A stretch of DNA of 64,000 bases from Arthrobacter sp. 135MFCol5.1. Its GTDB lineage: Bacteria > Actinomycetota > Actinomycetes > Actinomycetales > Micrococcaceae. Location: assembly GCF_000374865.1 (NCBI RefSeq), contig NZ_KB895462.1, forward strand, positions 1-64,000, written 5' to 3'. The notes under the pieces are model-generated. The model was not told the origin of the DNA. It saw only the letters and a program-made list of their open reading frames with translations, and made no database searches. Positions 24,686-34,189 of the stretch are shown here, in pieces. Each line of letters starts with the position of its first letter. Position 1 is the first letter of the stretch. The position numbers were made by a program, and so were the translations under genes.

Positions 24686-26410
24686 CTAGATCCAGGACGG
24701 CATCCACATCCGGACTTTCCAGTCGACATAGGGGATGACCTCGGCGGTCCAGATCGGGTAGAAGAACGCCGACAGCAGGATTGCGGCGGCCAGGTAGAGC
24801 GCCACCAGGTACAGGCCCGAGCGCCGCCGCCAGGGCGGGTCCGTGGCGCGGCCCAGCACCAAGCCCAGGCAATACACCAGGGCAAGGATCAGGAACGGCT
24901 CAAAGGACACCGCGTAGAAGTAGAACATGGTGCGCTCGGGGTACATGAACCACGGCAGGTATCCGGCTGCCACGCCCGCCAGTACTGCGCCCGCGCGCCA
25001 GTCCCGGCGGCCCGCCCACCAGAACAGCAGGACCACCAGCGAGATGGCCGCCGCCCACCAGATCAGGGGGTTGCCCACAGACAGGATGGCCGAGGTGCAT
25101 TTTTCCACAGTGCAGCCCGGGGTGCCCTGTGGCGGGGATTCATAGAAGAACGACGTCGGCCGTCCCATCACCAGCCAGCTCCAGGGACTCGCCTGGTACG
25201 GGTGCTCGGAGCTCAGGCCCTGATGGAACTTGTACGCTTCGAGGTGGTAGTGGATGAGGGACCTGACGGAGTCCGGGAGCCAGCCCCATTCGGTGGAAGG
25301 GTTGCTCTCGGCCCAATGGCGGAAGTAGGCGTTGTCCGAGAGGAACCAGCCCGTCCACGTGGCCGAGTAGACGATGCCGGCAACGGGTACCAACGCGCCG
25401 AAGGCCGGAATGCCGTCCCGGATGACACCGCCACTGATCCAGCCGCGGATGCCCGCGACCCGGCGTGCGTTCAGGTCCCACAGCACCGTGAGGATGCCGA
25501 ACCCTGCGAGGAAGAAGAGGCCGGACCACTTGGTGCCCACTGCCAGGCCAAGGCAGATCCCGGCGGCGATCCGCCACCAGCGGACGCCAAGCCATGGCCC
25601 GGCCAGCAGTGCCCCGCCCGGCGGCTGTCCGCCGTGCGCGGCAGCAATCCGCGCCAGCCGGGCCGCCAGCCGGCGGCGCCCGTCGTCCCGGTCCATGAGC
25701 AGGGCGCCGAATGCTGCAAGGATCCAGAACGCCAGGAAGACGTCCAGCAGCGATGTGCGGGACATGACAAGGTGGTGGCCGTCGACGGCGAGGAGCAGTC
25801 CGGCCGCGCCCGCCAGCGGAAGCGAACGGAACAGTTTCAAGGCGATCAGCGAGACGAGCAACACCGTGAGGGTTCCCGTGAGCGCCGCGGCGAAGCGCCA
25901 GCCGAACGGATTCTCCGGCCCGAAGAGCCACATACCTGCCGCGATCATCCACTTGCCCACCGGCGGGTGCACCACGTATTCGGGCGTATTCAGCAGGACG
26001 TCCGGATTGCCGGTATTGAACGAGTCGTTGGCTTTGTCCGGCCAGCTGCGCTCATAGCCGCTGATGAGGTAGGAGTAGGCGTCCTTGACGTAGTAGGTCT
26101 CGTCGAAGACCAGCTTGTGCGGTACCTCGAGCCGCACGAACCGGAGGACCCCGCCGATGAGCGCCGTCAGGACCGGAACCAGGATGAACCACAGTCGCAG
26201 GGACGCCGGGTGGTCCCGCCAGGATGCGTGTGCGCCCAGGAGCCGTGCCGTCAGGGCCTGGACGGTGAACGCCTCCTCCGGCCGGCTGACCCACCGAAGG
26301 GCGTGTTCCCCGCGCTCCGTAACAGTTACCGCGGCTGCGGCCGGGGAGGGCGGCGGGGTGGGTTCACCGGCGCCGGCCGGCCGCGTCGAGGTCTGCGTCA
26401 CGAGCCCCAT
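24686..26410 (-). CDS. pmt: Dolichyl-phosphate-mannose-protein mannosyltransferase
   Basis: Pmt transfers mannose from polyprenyl-phosphate-mannose to Ser/Thr of secreted proteins during Sec export. The 574-residue GT39 protein has about ten membrane helices. The first extracytoplasmic loop carries the catalytic acidic pair in LVFDETYYVKDAYSYL and the conserved HPPVGKWMIA. C-terminal IPYVDWKVRMWMPSWI is like the actinobacterial family. An N-terminal Pro-rich cytoplasmic tail of about 60 residues precedes TM1. It is divergent from rsmI, as in Mycobacterium (Rv1002c-Rv1003). manA in this window helps supply its mannose donor. Confidence 0.92.
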   Translation of the reverse strand: MGLVTQTSTRPAGAGEPTPPPSPAAAAVTVTERGEHALRWVSRPEEAFTVQALTARLLGAHASWRDHPASLRLWFILVPVLTALIGGVLRFVRLEVPHKLVFDETYYVKDAYSYLISGYERSWPDKANDSFNTGNPDVLLNTPEYVVHPPVGKWMIAAGMWLFGPENPFGWRFAAALTGTLTVLLVSLIALKLFRSLPLAGAAGLLLAVDGHHLVMSRTSLLDVFLAFWILAAFGALLMDRDDGRRRLAARLARIAAAHGGQPPGGALLAGPWLGVRWWRIAAGICLGLAVGTKWSGLFFLAGFGILTVLWDLNARRVAGIRGWISGGVIRDGIPAFGALVPVAGIVYSATWTGWFLSDNAYFRHWAESNPSTEWGWLPDSVRSLIHYHLEAYKFHQGLSSEHPYQASPWSWLVMGRPTSFFYESPPQGTPGCTVEKCTSAILSVGNPLIWWAAAISLVVLLFWWAGRRDWRAGAVLAGVAAGYLPWFMYPERTMFYFYAVSFEPFLILALVYCLGLVLGRATDPPWRRRSGLYLVALYLAAAILLSAFFYPIWTAEVIPYVDWKVRMWMPSWI

Positions 26411-26443
26411 GCTACCTTTTGGGGCTGGAAGACCCGGCAGCAG

Positions 26444-26449
26444 TAGGCT
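26444..26449 (+). promoter_or_regulatory. -10-like TAGGCT box 6 nt before rsmI
   Basis: TAGGCT is followed by TGACGG and the GTG start at 26456. Confidence 0.5.
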
Positions 26450-26455
26450 TGACGG

Positions 26456-27331
26456 GTGGACCCGAACCCCAGCCCCCTTCCTGATCCAGGCCCGTCAACG
26501 ACGGGACGGATCGTCCTTGCCGCCACCCCGATCGGGAATACCGGTGATGCCTCTGCCCGGCTCGTGGAACTGCTGGGTACCGCCGACATCGTGGCGGCAG
26601 AGGACACCCGGCGCTTGCACCGCCTGGTCCAGAGCCTGGGCGTGGAAGTGTCCGGCCGCGTCATCAGCTACCACGAACACAATGAGGCGACCAGGACGGC
26701 AGAGCTCCTTGACCAGGTGCGAGCTGGCAGCACGCTGGTCATGGTGACCGACGCAGGCATGCCGGCCGTCTCGGACCCCGGCTTCCGGCTGGTGGAGGGC
26801 GCCATCGCGGCCGGGCTTCCAGTCACCGCCGTCCCGGGTCCCTCCGCGGTCCTCACGGCACTGGCCCTGTCCGGCCTGCCCACGGACAGGTTCTGCTTTG
26901 AAGGTTTCCTCCCACGTAAGGCCGGCGAACGCGCGTCGCGCCTGGCCGACCTCGCCGCGGAACGCCGCACCATGGTGTTCTTCGAAGCTCCGCACCGCCT
27001 CGAATCCATGCTCCGGGCGCTGCGCGAACGGTTCGGTCCGGACCGGCCCATCGCGGTGTGCCGGGAACTGACCAAGACGTACGAGGAAGTGATCCGGGGA
27101 ACCACCGGCGAACTGCTCCAGTGGGCCGAAGAGAACGAGGTCCGCGGCGAGATCGCCGTTGTCCTCGGCGGGGCTCCGGAACAGGCGGCGGGCAAGCCGG
27201 AGGACCATGTGGCCGCCGTCAACGAGCTAGTGGCCCAAGGCATCAGGTTGAAGGAAGCGGTTGCCGCCGTGGCCGAGGACGTCCGGGTCAGCAAGCGCGA
27301 GCTCTACTCGGCAGTGCTCGCCGCCCGGTAG
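26456..27331 (+). CDS. rsmI: 16S rRNA (cytidine(1402)-2'-O)-methyltransferase
   Basis: RsmI 2'-O-methylates C1402 in the ribosomal P site using SAM. The 291-residue protein has the tetrapyrrole-methylase fold: LAATPIGNTGDASARL at the N-terminus, AEDTRRLHRL, YHEHNE, VTDAGMPAVSDPG (SAM pocket) and VPGPSAVLTALALSG, then FEGFLPRK and the ELTKTYEEVIRG segment. It starts at GTG 26456, 6 nt after a TAGGCT box. In M. tuberculosis the next plus-strand core gene is tatD; here gabD and a MoxR operon come between. Confidence 0.95.
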   Translation: MDPNPSPLPDPGPSTTGRIVLAATPIGNTGDASARLVELLGTADIVAAEDTRRLHRLVQSLGVEVSGRVISYHEHNEATRTAELLDQVRAGSTLVMVTDAGMPAVSDPGFRLVEGAIAAGLPVTAVPGPSAVLTALALSGLPTDRFCFEGFLPRKAGERASRLADLAAERRTMVFFEAPHRLESMLRALRERFGPDRPIAVCRELTKTYEEVIRGTTGELLQWAEENEVRGEIAVVLGGAPEQAAGKPEDHVAAVNELVAQGIRLKEAVAAVAEDVRVSKRELYSAVLAAR

Positions 27332-27357
27332 CAGCCTCTCCCGGCATGCCTTCGAAT

Positions 27358-27373
27358 CTGTGCAGATGCACAG
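27358..27373. promoter_or_regulatory. Dyad CTGTGCA-GA-TGCACAG upstream of gabD
   Basis: Two perfect 7-bp arms surround a GA centre about 142 bp upstream of the gabD start. A TAGTCT -10-like box (27428-27433) and a smaller dyad GGCTG-N5-CAGCC (27434-27448) lie between it and the gene. It is an operator candidate for an unknown regulator. Confidence 0.4.
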
Positions 27374-27514
27374 CGTGGGGCTGATGTGGCAGTGCGCAAC
27401 GGCGTAGACCGGGGGAGGGGCCCGCAGTAGTCTGGCTGTTAATCAGCCCAATGATCCCGGTCACTCCGGCCGCGGCGCGGGGCTGCCAGAAACCCTACTG
27501 ACGAGGGAGTCATC

Positions 27515-29014
27515 GTGACTGTCACTGCACAGCCGGCCGTTACCGCCGAGCGCGAAACCCGGCTTTTGGCCTCTGTTCCCACCGGGCTGCTTATCAACGG
27601 TGAGTGGCGCGACGCCGCCTCAGGCAAGACGTTCGACGTAGAGGATCCCGCCACCGGCAAGGTGCTGCTGAGCATTGCCGACGCCGGCGCGGACGATGCC
27701 GCTGCGGCCTTGGACGCTGCCGCTGCGGCCCAGGAATCCTGGGCCAAGGTGCCCCCGCGTGAACGCGGTGAAATCCTCCGCCGCGCTTTCGAGCTGGTCA
27801 CCGAACGGGCCGAGGACTTTGCGCTGCTGATGACCCTGGAGATGGGCAAGCCGCTGGCAGAAGCCCGCGGTGAAGTCACCTACGGAGCCGAATTCCTGCG
27901 CTGGTTCTCCGAAGAAGCCGTCCGGGCCTTCGGCCGGTACTCGGTCTCCCCTGACGGCAAGTCCCGGCTGCTGGTGACCAAGAAGCCGGTAGGCCCCTGC
28001 CTGCTGATCACTCCGTGGAACTTCCCGCTGGCCATGGCCACCCGCAAGATCGCCCCGGCGGTGGCCGCAGGCTGCACCATGGTGCTGAAGTCCGCCAACC
28101 TGACGCCGCTGACGTCCCAGCTGTTCGCCGCCGTCATGCAGGAGGCCGGCCTGCCCGCCGGGGTCCTGAACCTCATCCCCACCTCCACGGCCGGAGAGAC
28201 CACCGGGGCCCTGATCAAGGACTCCCGGCTGCGTAAGCTCTCCTTCACCGGTTCCACCGAGGTGGGCCGCCGGCTGCTCTCCGACGCCTCCGGAACTGTG
28301 CTGCGCACCTCCATGGAACTGGGTGGGAACGCCCCGTTCCTGGTTTTCGAGGACGCGGACCTGGACGCGGCCGTTACCGGTGCGATGCTGGCAAAGCTGC
28401 GCAACATGGGTGAGGCCTGCACCGCAGCCAACCGGTTCATCGTGCACGAATCCGTGGCCGCCGAATTCGCCGAGAAGTTCGCGGCGAAGATGAAGGACAT
28501 GACCACCGCCCGCGGCACCGAACCCGAGTCCAAGGTGGGCCCGCTGATCGATGCCAAGAGCCGGGACAAGGTCCACGAACTGGTCTCCGACGCCGTCGCC
28601 TCCGGCGCCAAGGCGGTGCTGGGCGGGGCACCGGTCGAGGGCCCGGGCTACTTCTACCAGCCCACCATCCTGTCCGGCGTCTCCGAAGGCACCCGTATCC
28701 TCTCGGAGGAGATCTTCGGGCCCGTCGCCCCGATCATCACCTTCTCCACCGAGGACGAGGCCGTGCGGCTGGCCAACAACACCGAGTACGGCCTGGTGGC
28801 ATACGTCTTCACCAAGGACCTGAACCGCGGCATCCGGATGGGTGAGCGGCTCGAGACGGGCATGCTCGGCTTGAACGCCGGCGTGATCTCCAACGCTGCC
28901 GCACCGTTCGGCGGCGTCAAGCAGTCCGGCCTGGGACGCGAAGGCGGACTCGAAGGCATCGAGGAGTACCTCTACACCCAGTACATCGGCATCGCCGACC
29001 CCTACGCGGGATAG
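27515..29014 (+). CDS. gabD: Succinate-semialdehyde dehydrogenase, NAD(P)+
   Basis: The enzyme oxidises succinic semialdehyde to succinate, the last step of GABA degradation. The 499-residue aldehyde dehydrogenase shows TPWNFPLAM and the general-base glutamate E268 (MELGGNAPF). The catalytic thiol is C302 (NMGEACTAANR), and GCTMVLKSANLTPLTS replaces the usual KPAxxTP block. The GEACT/NRF context and FGGVKQSGLGREGG at the C-terminus are typical of GabD. GTG 27515 follows a CGAGGGAG site. No GABA transaminase or permease is adjacent, so the physiological substrate could be another semialdehyde. Confidence 0.88.
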   Translation: MTVTAQPAVTAERETRLLASVPTGLLINGEWRDAASGKTFDVEDPATGKVLLSIADAGADDAAAALDAAAAAQESWAKVPPRERGEILRRAFELVTERAEDFALLMTLEMGKPLAEARGEVTYGAEFLRWFSEEAVRAFGRYSVSPDGKSRLLVTKKPVGPCLLITPWNFPLAMATRKIAPAVAAGCTMVLKSANLTPLTSQLFAAVMQEAGLPAGVLNLIPTSTAGETTGALIKDSRLRKLSFTGSTEVGRRLLSDASGTVLRTSMELGGNAPFLVFEDADLDAAVTGAMLAKLRNMGEACTAANRFIVHESVAAEFAEKFAAKMKDMTTARGTEPESKVGPLIDAKSRDKVHELVSDAVASGAKAVLGGAPVEGPGYFYQPTILSGVSEGTRILSEEIFGPVAPIITFSTEDEAVRLANNTEYGLVAYVFTKDLNRGIRMGERLETGMLGLNAGVISNAAAPFGGVKQSGLGREGGLEGIEEYLYTQYIGIADPYAG

Positions 29015-29037
29015 CTTCGGCGGTTCCAATGACGCAC

Positions 29038-29071
29038 GTGCCGGCCGGGATCCTTCCCGGCCGGCACTTTT
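29038..29071. terminator. Terminator between gabD and the transglutaminase gene
   Basis: A perfect 13-bp stem (29038-29050 with 29055-29067) closes a TCCT tetraloop and is followed by TTTT. It lies between convergent genes and can serve gabD; on the other strand the hairpin lies beyond the transglutaminase stop. Confidence 0.85.
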
Positions 29072-29075
29072 GCGT

Positions 29076-31619
29076 TCAGCCCCTGCCCCGCCCGCGAACG
29101 CCGTCGTCCGCCGCTGCTTCCCGACGCCCCGCCACCGGTGCCCCGGACGTTGCGGCGGCACGGCTCTTTCGGGAATGGGCGGCCGCACGGGCGGCTTTCC
29201 GGATGCCGCTGCCGGCTGCCCGGAACGGCAAGCCCAGCAGCAGGCCCAAGCGGCGGATGACGGACGGCGGAAGCCACTCCGCCCGCAGGCGGCGCGGCAG
29301 GGTGGCGTTCTGCCGGAGGGAGTCCACGACCGCGGCGACCCCGGCCTGGATGTCCTGGCCGGCAGGGTGACCCCGTAGGCTGGTTGCCGGGGAGCTGTTG
29401 TCCGGCCGGCCGTACCGGTGGTGCTCGAAGGCGGATGTCAGGAACGCCACGGCCTGGTGCGCTTCATGGTCCAACCCGCCGGGTTCACCCAGCAGTGTTT
29501 GCCGGAACCTGGCGGAATACGCCCGTGGAGTCTCGCTGGGTGCGGCTCGAACGCCATAATCGATGCCCAGGTCCGTCAGCTCGTTCCACGCCAACGGGAC
29601 GGACTGGCCCGGGGACCTCGGATTCAACCGGCGCGTCCTGGTTCCGGAACGGACCAGGTGCGGCGCGGCTGCCAGGAGCAAGGCGCCCAGCACGCCTGCG
29701 GTCCCAAGGAGCCACGGCAACACGCCGGCCGAACCGCCCTCGCCGCCGCCCGTCCCGCCGGGGACCGGCAAGGCCGTGCCGCTCGGGGTAGCGGAGGGCG
29801 CCGGGGCAGCGTCAGGGACGAGGCCGTCATTGTTGCCCAGGGTATCCGGGACGGCGGGCACCGGCGCGTCCGTGGCGTAGTCCGGGACCACGCCCCGCGA
29901 CGGCGTAGGTTCGAACGGCACCCAGCCCAGGCCCTGGAAGTACAGCTCGGGCCACGCGTGGGCGTCACGGGCGTCCGCTTCGTATTCCGGGAGCGCACCC
30001 TGCCCGGCCACGGCTATGGTCGCCCCGGTCAACCGGCCCGGGGCATATCCCACGGCAATCCTGCTGGGGATTCCTTCCAGCCGCGCCATCACGGCCATGG
30101 CGGAGGCGTAGTGGATGCAGTATCCGCTCTTTTGCTGCAGGAAATCCGCCAGGACAGAGAGCCCGTTCCCGTCATAGCCGCCCTGGACCGGGGACTGGAG
30201 GGAATAGGTGAACTCGGACGAGCGCAGGTATCTCTGGAGGGCCATCGCTTTCTGGTACGGCGTCCCCGCAGTGCCGGCCACCGTCTTGGCGGTGGCCTTG
30301 ACGATGTCCGGGACATTTCCCGGAATCCGGCTGAAATCGTCAGGGATTCCCCGGACGGGGCCGGACGCCTGGGCGAGGAGCGCGGCCGAGAGCTTTGGCT
30401 CGGTCGACGTCACGACGTACTCCTGGCGCCGGGTGGTGGTGTCGGTGCCCTTGATACTCAGGGTGGCGGGGTCCCAAGTCCACTCGCCGCCGAGGCCCCG
30501 GATGGTTTCGGGCGCATACGGGACCGGCAGGTAGGGGCTGGTGAAGGAACCGGTGTCGACGGCGGTGACCAGGCGCACCTGCTCGTCCGCGAGGACTGCG
30601 TAACCGGGATCGATCCGCCCGTCCAGCGGGACCCGGGACGCGGTGCGGTCATCCGGACCCCACGAGTCGCCGTCGAAATTGTCCACGGTGACAGAACGCA
30701 GGTAGAGCGGCGTGGGGGAATTCGTGGCATAGGTGATCCGACCGCTCCCGTCCGGTGCGCGCAGGCTGCTGCCCAGCGTGATCATCGGGTTCAGGCCGGT
30801 GGCGCCGCCCCACGGGTTGAGCCTGGACCCTTGCGGGAACGTGCCTTGGTCGAAACCGGGAATCGCCAGGGGCAGCAGCAGGGTGGCCACCATGGCCGCG
30901 GCTCCGGTCAGGGCTGCCCGCCTTGCCAGGCCGGGGCTGCGGGGCGCGCCGGACTGGAGCTGTCCGTCCGGGGCAAACCGCTGGCTGCAGGCCAGGATCA
31001 GCAGGTACCCGGCCGCCGTGGCAGCGAAGCTCCACACGCCCACGCTCTGGGGCTTGATCATGGCGGGAACCACCAGCAGTGCCAGCAGGCCAACCCCTGA
31101 GGCGGCGGGCATGCGGAGGGGCACGGCCAGGGCGTCGACCAGGATGACGGCGAGGCCCAGCACCGCACAGACCACCATCACGATTCCGGCGTTGGGAGCC
31201 ACCGGCGCTGTCTCCGACAGGACGGTTTCGCTGGCCCGCCGCATCAACCGGTCAAGGTCGGGGAGCGTGGCGCCGGTCGGAATAACCCACAGGAAACTTG
31301 AGCCGCGGAAGAACGTCAGCGTGAGGACGGCAGCCAGTGAGATGAATCCGCCTGCCGTGACCAGGAGGGGCTGGGCTCGGACCGAACGCAGGGCCGCCAG
31401 GGCCACGCTGACCGTCAGCACGGTGGTCAGGACGGGCCAGAACCAGTTCCAGCCCCGAAGGACGCCGTTTAGAGACAAGGCCGCCCCGCAGACAGCCACC
31501 GAAATCGCCAACGCCATGGCCCACGGATAAGCGCCGGCCTGCGGACGCCGGGCCGGCGGTTCGGGCTGGTTGCGGGCTTCATTCCCGATGCCTGAAGGCC
31601 GCGCTGGTGCCATTGTCAT
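29076..31619 (-). CDS. TgpA-like transglutaminase-domain membrane protein
   Basis: The 847-residue protein is of the TgpA/DUF3488 plus transglutaminase-like type. The first 200 residues contain about six membrane helices, followed by a periplasmic domain with the transglutaminase core. C501 (KSGYCIHYASAM) and H554 (ARDAHAWPELYF) are the catalytic Cys and His, with the acidic third residue in WVPFEPTP. After a Pro/Ala linker comes another membrane helix near residue 650 and a cytoplasmic tail with a DUF4129-like block (SETPRAYSARFRQ). Its ATG overlaps the DUF58 stop by 4 bp, so it belongs to the MoxR-DUF58-TgpA operon. Substrate is unknown. Confidence 0.9.
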   Translation of the reverse strand: MTMAPARPSGIGNEARNQPEPPARRPQAGAYPWAMALAISVAVCGAALSLNGVLRGWNWFWPVLTTVLTVSVALAALRSVRAQPLLVTAGGFISLAAVLTLTFFRGSSFLWVIPTGATLPDLDRLMRRASETVLSETAPVAPNAGIVMVVCAVLGLAVILVDALAVPLRMPAASGVGLLALLVVPAMIKPQSVGVWSFAATAAGYLLILACSQRFAPDGQLQSGAPRSPGLARRAALTGAAAMVATLLLPLAIPGFDQGTFPQGSRLNPWGGATGLNPMITLGSSLRAPDGSGRITYATNSPTPLYLRSVTVDNFDGDSWGPDDRTASRVPLDGRIDPGYAVLADEQVRLVTAVDTGSFTSPYLPVPYAPETIRGLGGEWTWDPATLSIKGTDTTTRRQEYVVTSTEPKLSAALLAQASGPVRGIPDDFSRIPGNVPDIVKATAKTVAGTAGTPYQKAMALQRYLRSSEFTYSLQSPVQGGYDGNGLSVLADFLQQKSGYCIHYASAMAVMARLEGIPSRIAVGYAPGRLTGATIAVAGQGALPEYEADARDAHAWPELYFQGLGWVPFEPTPSRGVVPDYATDAPVPAVPDTLGNNDGLVPDAAPAPSATPSGTALPVPGGTGGGEGGSAGVLPWLLGTAGVLGALLLAAAPHLVRSGTRTRRLNPRSPGQSVPLAWNELTDLGIDYGVRAAPSETPRAYSARFRQTLLGEPGGLDHEAHQAVAFLTSAFEHHRYGRPDNSSPATSLRGHPAGQDIQAGVAAVVDSLRQNATLPRRLRAEWLPPSVIRRLGLLLGLPFRAAGSGIRKAARAAAHSRKSRAAATSGAPVAGRREAAADDGVRGRGRG

Positions 31620-33079
31620 GTGGCTACTCCTGCTCCACGGCGGACCTCGGACGCAGGGGCCACGGGCACGGCAGGGTCTTCGTCGAACTGTCCCCAGGCC
31701 GCCGCCAGAGCGGTACGCGGCGTCACGGCGGCAGCGCGCCAGCCGTTCTGCCGCAGCACGTCCAACACGCCGTGGAAGTCAGCCGGCTTGTCCACGGCCA
31801 GGAGGGCGAATGCGTTGGTTCCGTAGGCTGCGGCCGGTGCCAACGCCGTCGCCTCCTCGGCACTGATCCTTCCCAGCACGGCGATCAACGGTCCGCGCAT
31901 CCTGTGTGCGCCCAGTTTGTCCATCAGGTGGTCGTCAAAGACCGGTGGCTCCTGGTCCGCGCCCGGAGGCTGCCCTCCGCCGGCGGCCCGGCGCCGGCTG
32001 CTCCGGCCCTGGGCGTCCCGGGCCGCACTGTCCCGCCGAGTGTGGGATGGCCCGGACAGATGGACCGCAGCGAGGCTCTCGGCTATGGACTGCAGCCCGG
32101 AGGTGCCACTGAACTCGTCGGCCCCAGGTTCCGGGGACGACGGTGAATGCAGGAAAGCCGGGTTGCCGCCGGCATCGAGGATCCGGAGGCTGTAGTTGCG
32201 TTCCGCCAAGTGGGCGCTGACGGACATGGCGGCGACGACCGACCATTCGAATGTCTCGCTGGTGGCCAGTCCGTGCCCGTGTCGCCCCGGCAGCCCTGGC
32301 ATCGTCATCCCGGAGGGGCCGCCGAAGGCAGCGGAACGGTGATCCAGGATGATGGTGGCTTCCGGCGTGGTGACGGATTCCTCCTGGCGGACCATGAGCT
32401 CGCCGTGCCTCGCCGTGGCGGCCCAGTGGACCCGGCGCATGGGATCCCCGTGCCGGTATTCGCGGGTCATGACGTCGTCGTCGCTCGGATTTGCGCGGGT
32501 GCGCGTGGCGGTGACGCCGTCGTTGCCCCGCGCTCCGTCCAGCGCCGTGGCAGGCAGCACGACGGCGGCCGGCGTCACGGTGAGGATGTCGCCGTCGTCG
32601 ATGGCCTGGCGGTGCAGCGACAGTCCGAACGGGTCGGTGAACTCCGCCGTGACCGGCCCGATCCGGAACAAGCCGCGGTAGCCGGACGTCAAGTGGTATT
32701 CGTAGCGGCTGGTGCCGCCAGTTGCGGAACGGGAAGGAAACCGGAAAGCCGGCGCCTGGCCGAAGTGCGGGGGCAGGCGCTCCTCCATGATCACCTGGCC
32801 GGTTCCCGGGCCTGTCCTGCCCACCGCCAAATGGACGATGGTTGGCGCGGATGTTTCCACGGGTGAGGGATTGAACTCGCGGTACACCCGGAATTTCGGT
32901 TTCACCAGCCGGATTCCTGCCAGGGACACCAGCGGCAGCACCAACAGCAGCAGCGCCAGCGTTAACAGGTCCCGGCGCCCCATGACCTGCGCGGCGGCCA
33001 GTGCGAACGCCCCGGCGGCAAGCATGCCCCAGCCACGCCTGGTGAACAGGTGCCGGGGAAGCTTGTCCAGGAACGCCAT
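31616..33079 (-). CDS. DUF58 domain protein
   Basis: DUF58 proteins carry a degenerate von Willebrand A-like domain and almost always pair with a MoxR ATPase. The 487-residue protein has two N-terminal membrane helices (about 14-55), a beta-rich linker and the DUF58 core REYRHGDPMRRVHWAATARHG. The C-terminal 100 residues are variable. It starts at ATG 33079, 9 bp after the MoxR stop, and couples to the transglutaminase gene by an ATGA overlap. Confidence 0.9.
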   Translation of the reverse strand: MAFLDKLPRHLFTRRGWGMLAAGAFALAAAQVMGRRDLLTLALLLLVLPLVSLAGIRLVKPKFRVYREFNPSPVETSAPTIVHLAVGRTGPGTGQVIMEERLPPHFGQAPAFRFPSRSATGGTSRYEYHLTSGYRGLFRIGPVTAEFTDPFGLSLHRQAIDDGDILTVTPAAVVLPATALDGARGNDGVTATRTRANPSDDDVMTREYRHGDPMRRVHWAATARHGELMVRQEESVTTPEATIILDHRSAAFGGPSGMTMPGLPGRHGHGLATSETFEWSVVAAMSVSAHLAERNYSLRILDAGGNPAFLHSPSSPEPGADEFSGTSGLQSIAESLAAVHLSGPSHTRRDSAARDAQGRSSRRRAAGGGQPPGADQEPPVFDDHLMDKLGAHRMRGPLIAVLGRISAEEATALAPAAAYGTNAFALLAVDKPADFHGVLDVLRQNGWRAAAVTPRTALAAAWGQFDEDPAVPVAPASEVRRGAGVAT

Positions 33080-33088
33080 GGTCCGCCC

Positions 33089-34189
33089 CTAGCGGTTCCT
33101 GCCGCCGGCCGCCGCCGCGGGCCGCGTTGCCTGGCCCGGGGGCGCCTGCGGAACGGGCAGGCGCGAGAGGATTCCCTGCAGGACGCTGTGCGGGTTTTCG
33201 CCAGCGCCGGCAGCCTTGCGCTCGACGATGATCCGGTGTGCCAGCACGGCCTCGGCGACGCCTGCGACATCGTCCGGCAGGACAAAATCCCTTCCGTCCA
33301 ACGCAGCCGTGGCTTTGGCCGCACGCAGCAGCTGGAGCATGGAACGGGGGCTCGCCCCCAAGCGGAGCAGCGGACTTTCCCGGGTGGCGCGGCCCAGTGA
33401 CACCGTGTATTCCTTCACGGCTTCGGACACGAAGACCTGCTGGACGGTGGTGGTCATCGCCGCCACGTCAGATGCCGTCACCACCGGGCTGACGGCGGCC
33501 AGCGGCGATACCGCCTGGTGGGTCTCAAGCATTTCGATCTCGGCTTCCTTGTCCGGATAGCCCATGGAGATCCTGGCCATGAAGCGGTCCCGCTGGGCCT
33601 CGGGCAGGGGGTACGTCCCTTCCATCTCGATGGGATTCTGGGTGGCCACCACCATGAAGGGTTCATCAAGCTTGTACGTGTTGCCGTCCACCGTCACCTG
33701 GTGCTCCTCCATGCATTCCAGCAGGGCGGACTGGGTCTTGGCGGAGGCGCGGTTGATTTCATCGCCGATCACGATGTTCGCGAACACGGCGCCGGGCCGG
33801 AATTCAAAGAGCCGGGAGGCCTGGTTGTAAATGGACACCCCGGTGACGTCCGAGGGCAGCAGGTCGGGGGTGAACTGGATGCGGTTGACGGTGCAGTCGA
33901 TGGTCCGGGCGAGCGTCTTGGCGAGGAGGGTTTTTCCGACGCCGGGCACGTCCTCAAGCAGCAGGTGGCCCTGTGCGAGCAGGACAGTCAGCGCCAGCTT
34001 GGCGGCATCCGATTTGCCGTCGATTACCGTGTTGACGGTGGTAAGGATGCGTTGGGCCGCTTCATGGAACGACTCCGGGTCCATGGCGGCGGCCCGGTGC
34101 CCGTTCAGCCGGCTGACGGCATCCGCGACGCCGGCCAGGTTGAGGTTCGGTGCGCTCCCATTGTTGGCAGTGCGTCGGTGGGGTTCCAT
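33089..34189 (-). CDS. MoxR family AAA+ ATPase
   Basis: MoxR ATPases act as chaperone-like AAA+ machines on vWA/DUF58 partner proteins. The 366-residue protein has Walker A GVGKT (residues 83-87 in LEDVPGVGKTLLAKTL), Walker B VIGDEINRA, sensor 1 MVVATQNPIEMEGTYPLPEA and the C-terminal lid segment. I chose ATG 34189 because an AAAGG site lies in front; the open frame reaches 34360 but overlaps the divergent tatD start. It heads the operon MoxR-DUF58-transglutaminase. In mycobacteria a similar operon adjoins SpoIIM and RDD genes; here those are at 19.7-21.6 kb. Confidence 0.92.
   Translation of the reverse strand: MEPHRRTANNGSAPNLNLAGVADAVSRLNGHRAAAMDPESFHEAAQRILTTVNTVIDGKSDAAKLALTVLLAQGHLLLEDVPGVGKTLLAKTLARTIDCTVNRIQFTPDLLPSDVTGVSIYNQASRLFEFRPGAVFANIVIGDEINRASAKTQSALLECMEEHQVTVDGNTYKLDEPFMVVATQNPIEMEGTYPLPEAQRDRFMARISMGYPDKEAEIEMLETHQAVSPLAAVSPVVTASDVAAMTTTVQQVFVSEAVKEYTVSLGRATRESPLLRLGASPRSMLQLLRAAKATAALDGRDFVLPDDVAGVAEAVLAHRIIVERKAAGAGENPHSVLQGILSRLPVPQAPPGQATRPAAAAGGRNR

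Noticed and set aside
29076-31100. Plus-strand frame antisense to the transglutaminase gene (29418-31100)
   Set aside because: It lies opposite a clear multi-domain membrane protein with its catalytic Cys/His and has no start signals or domain.
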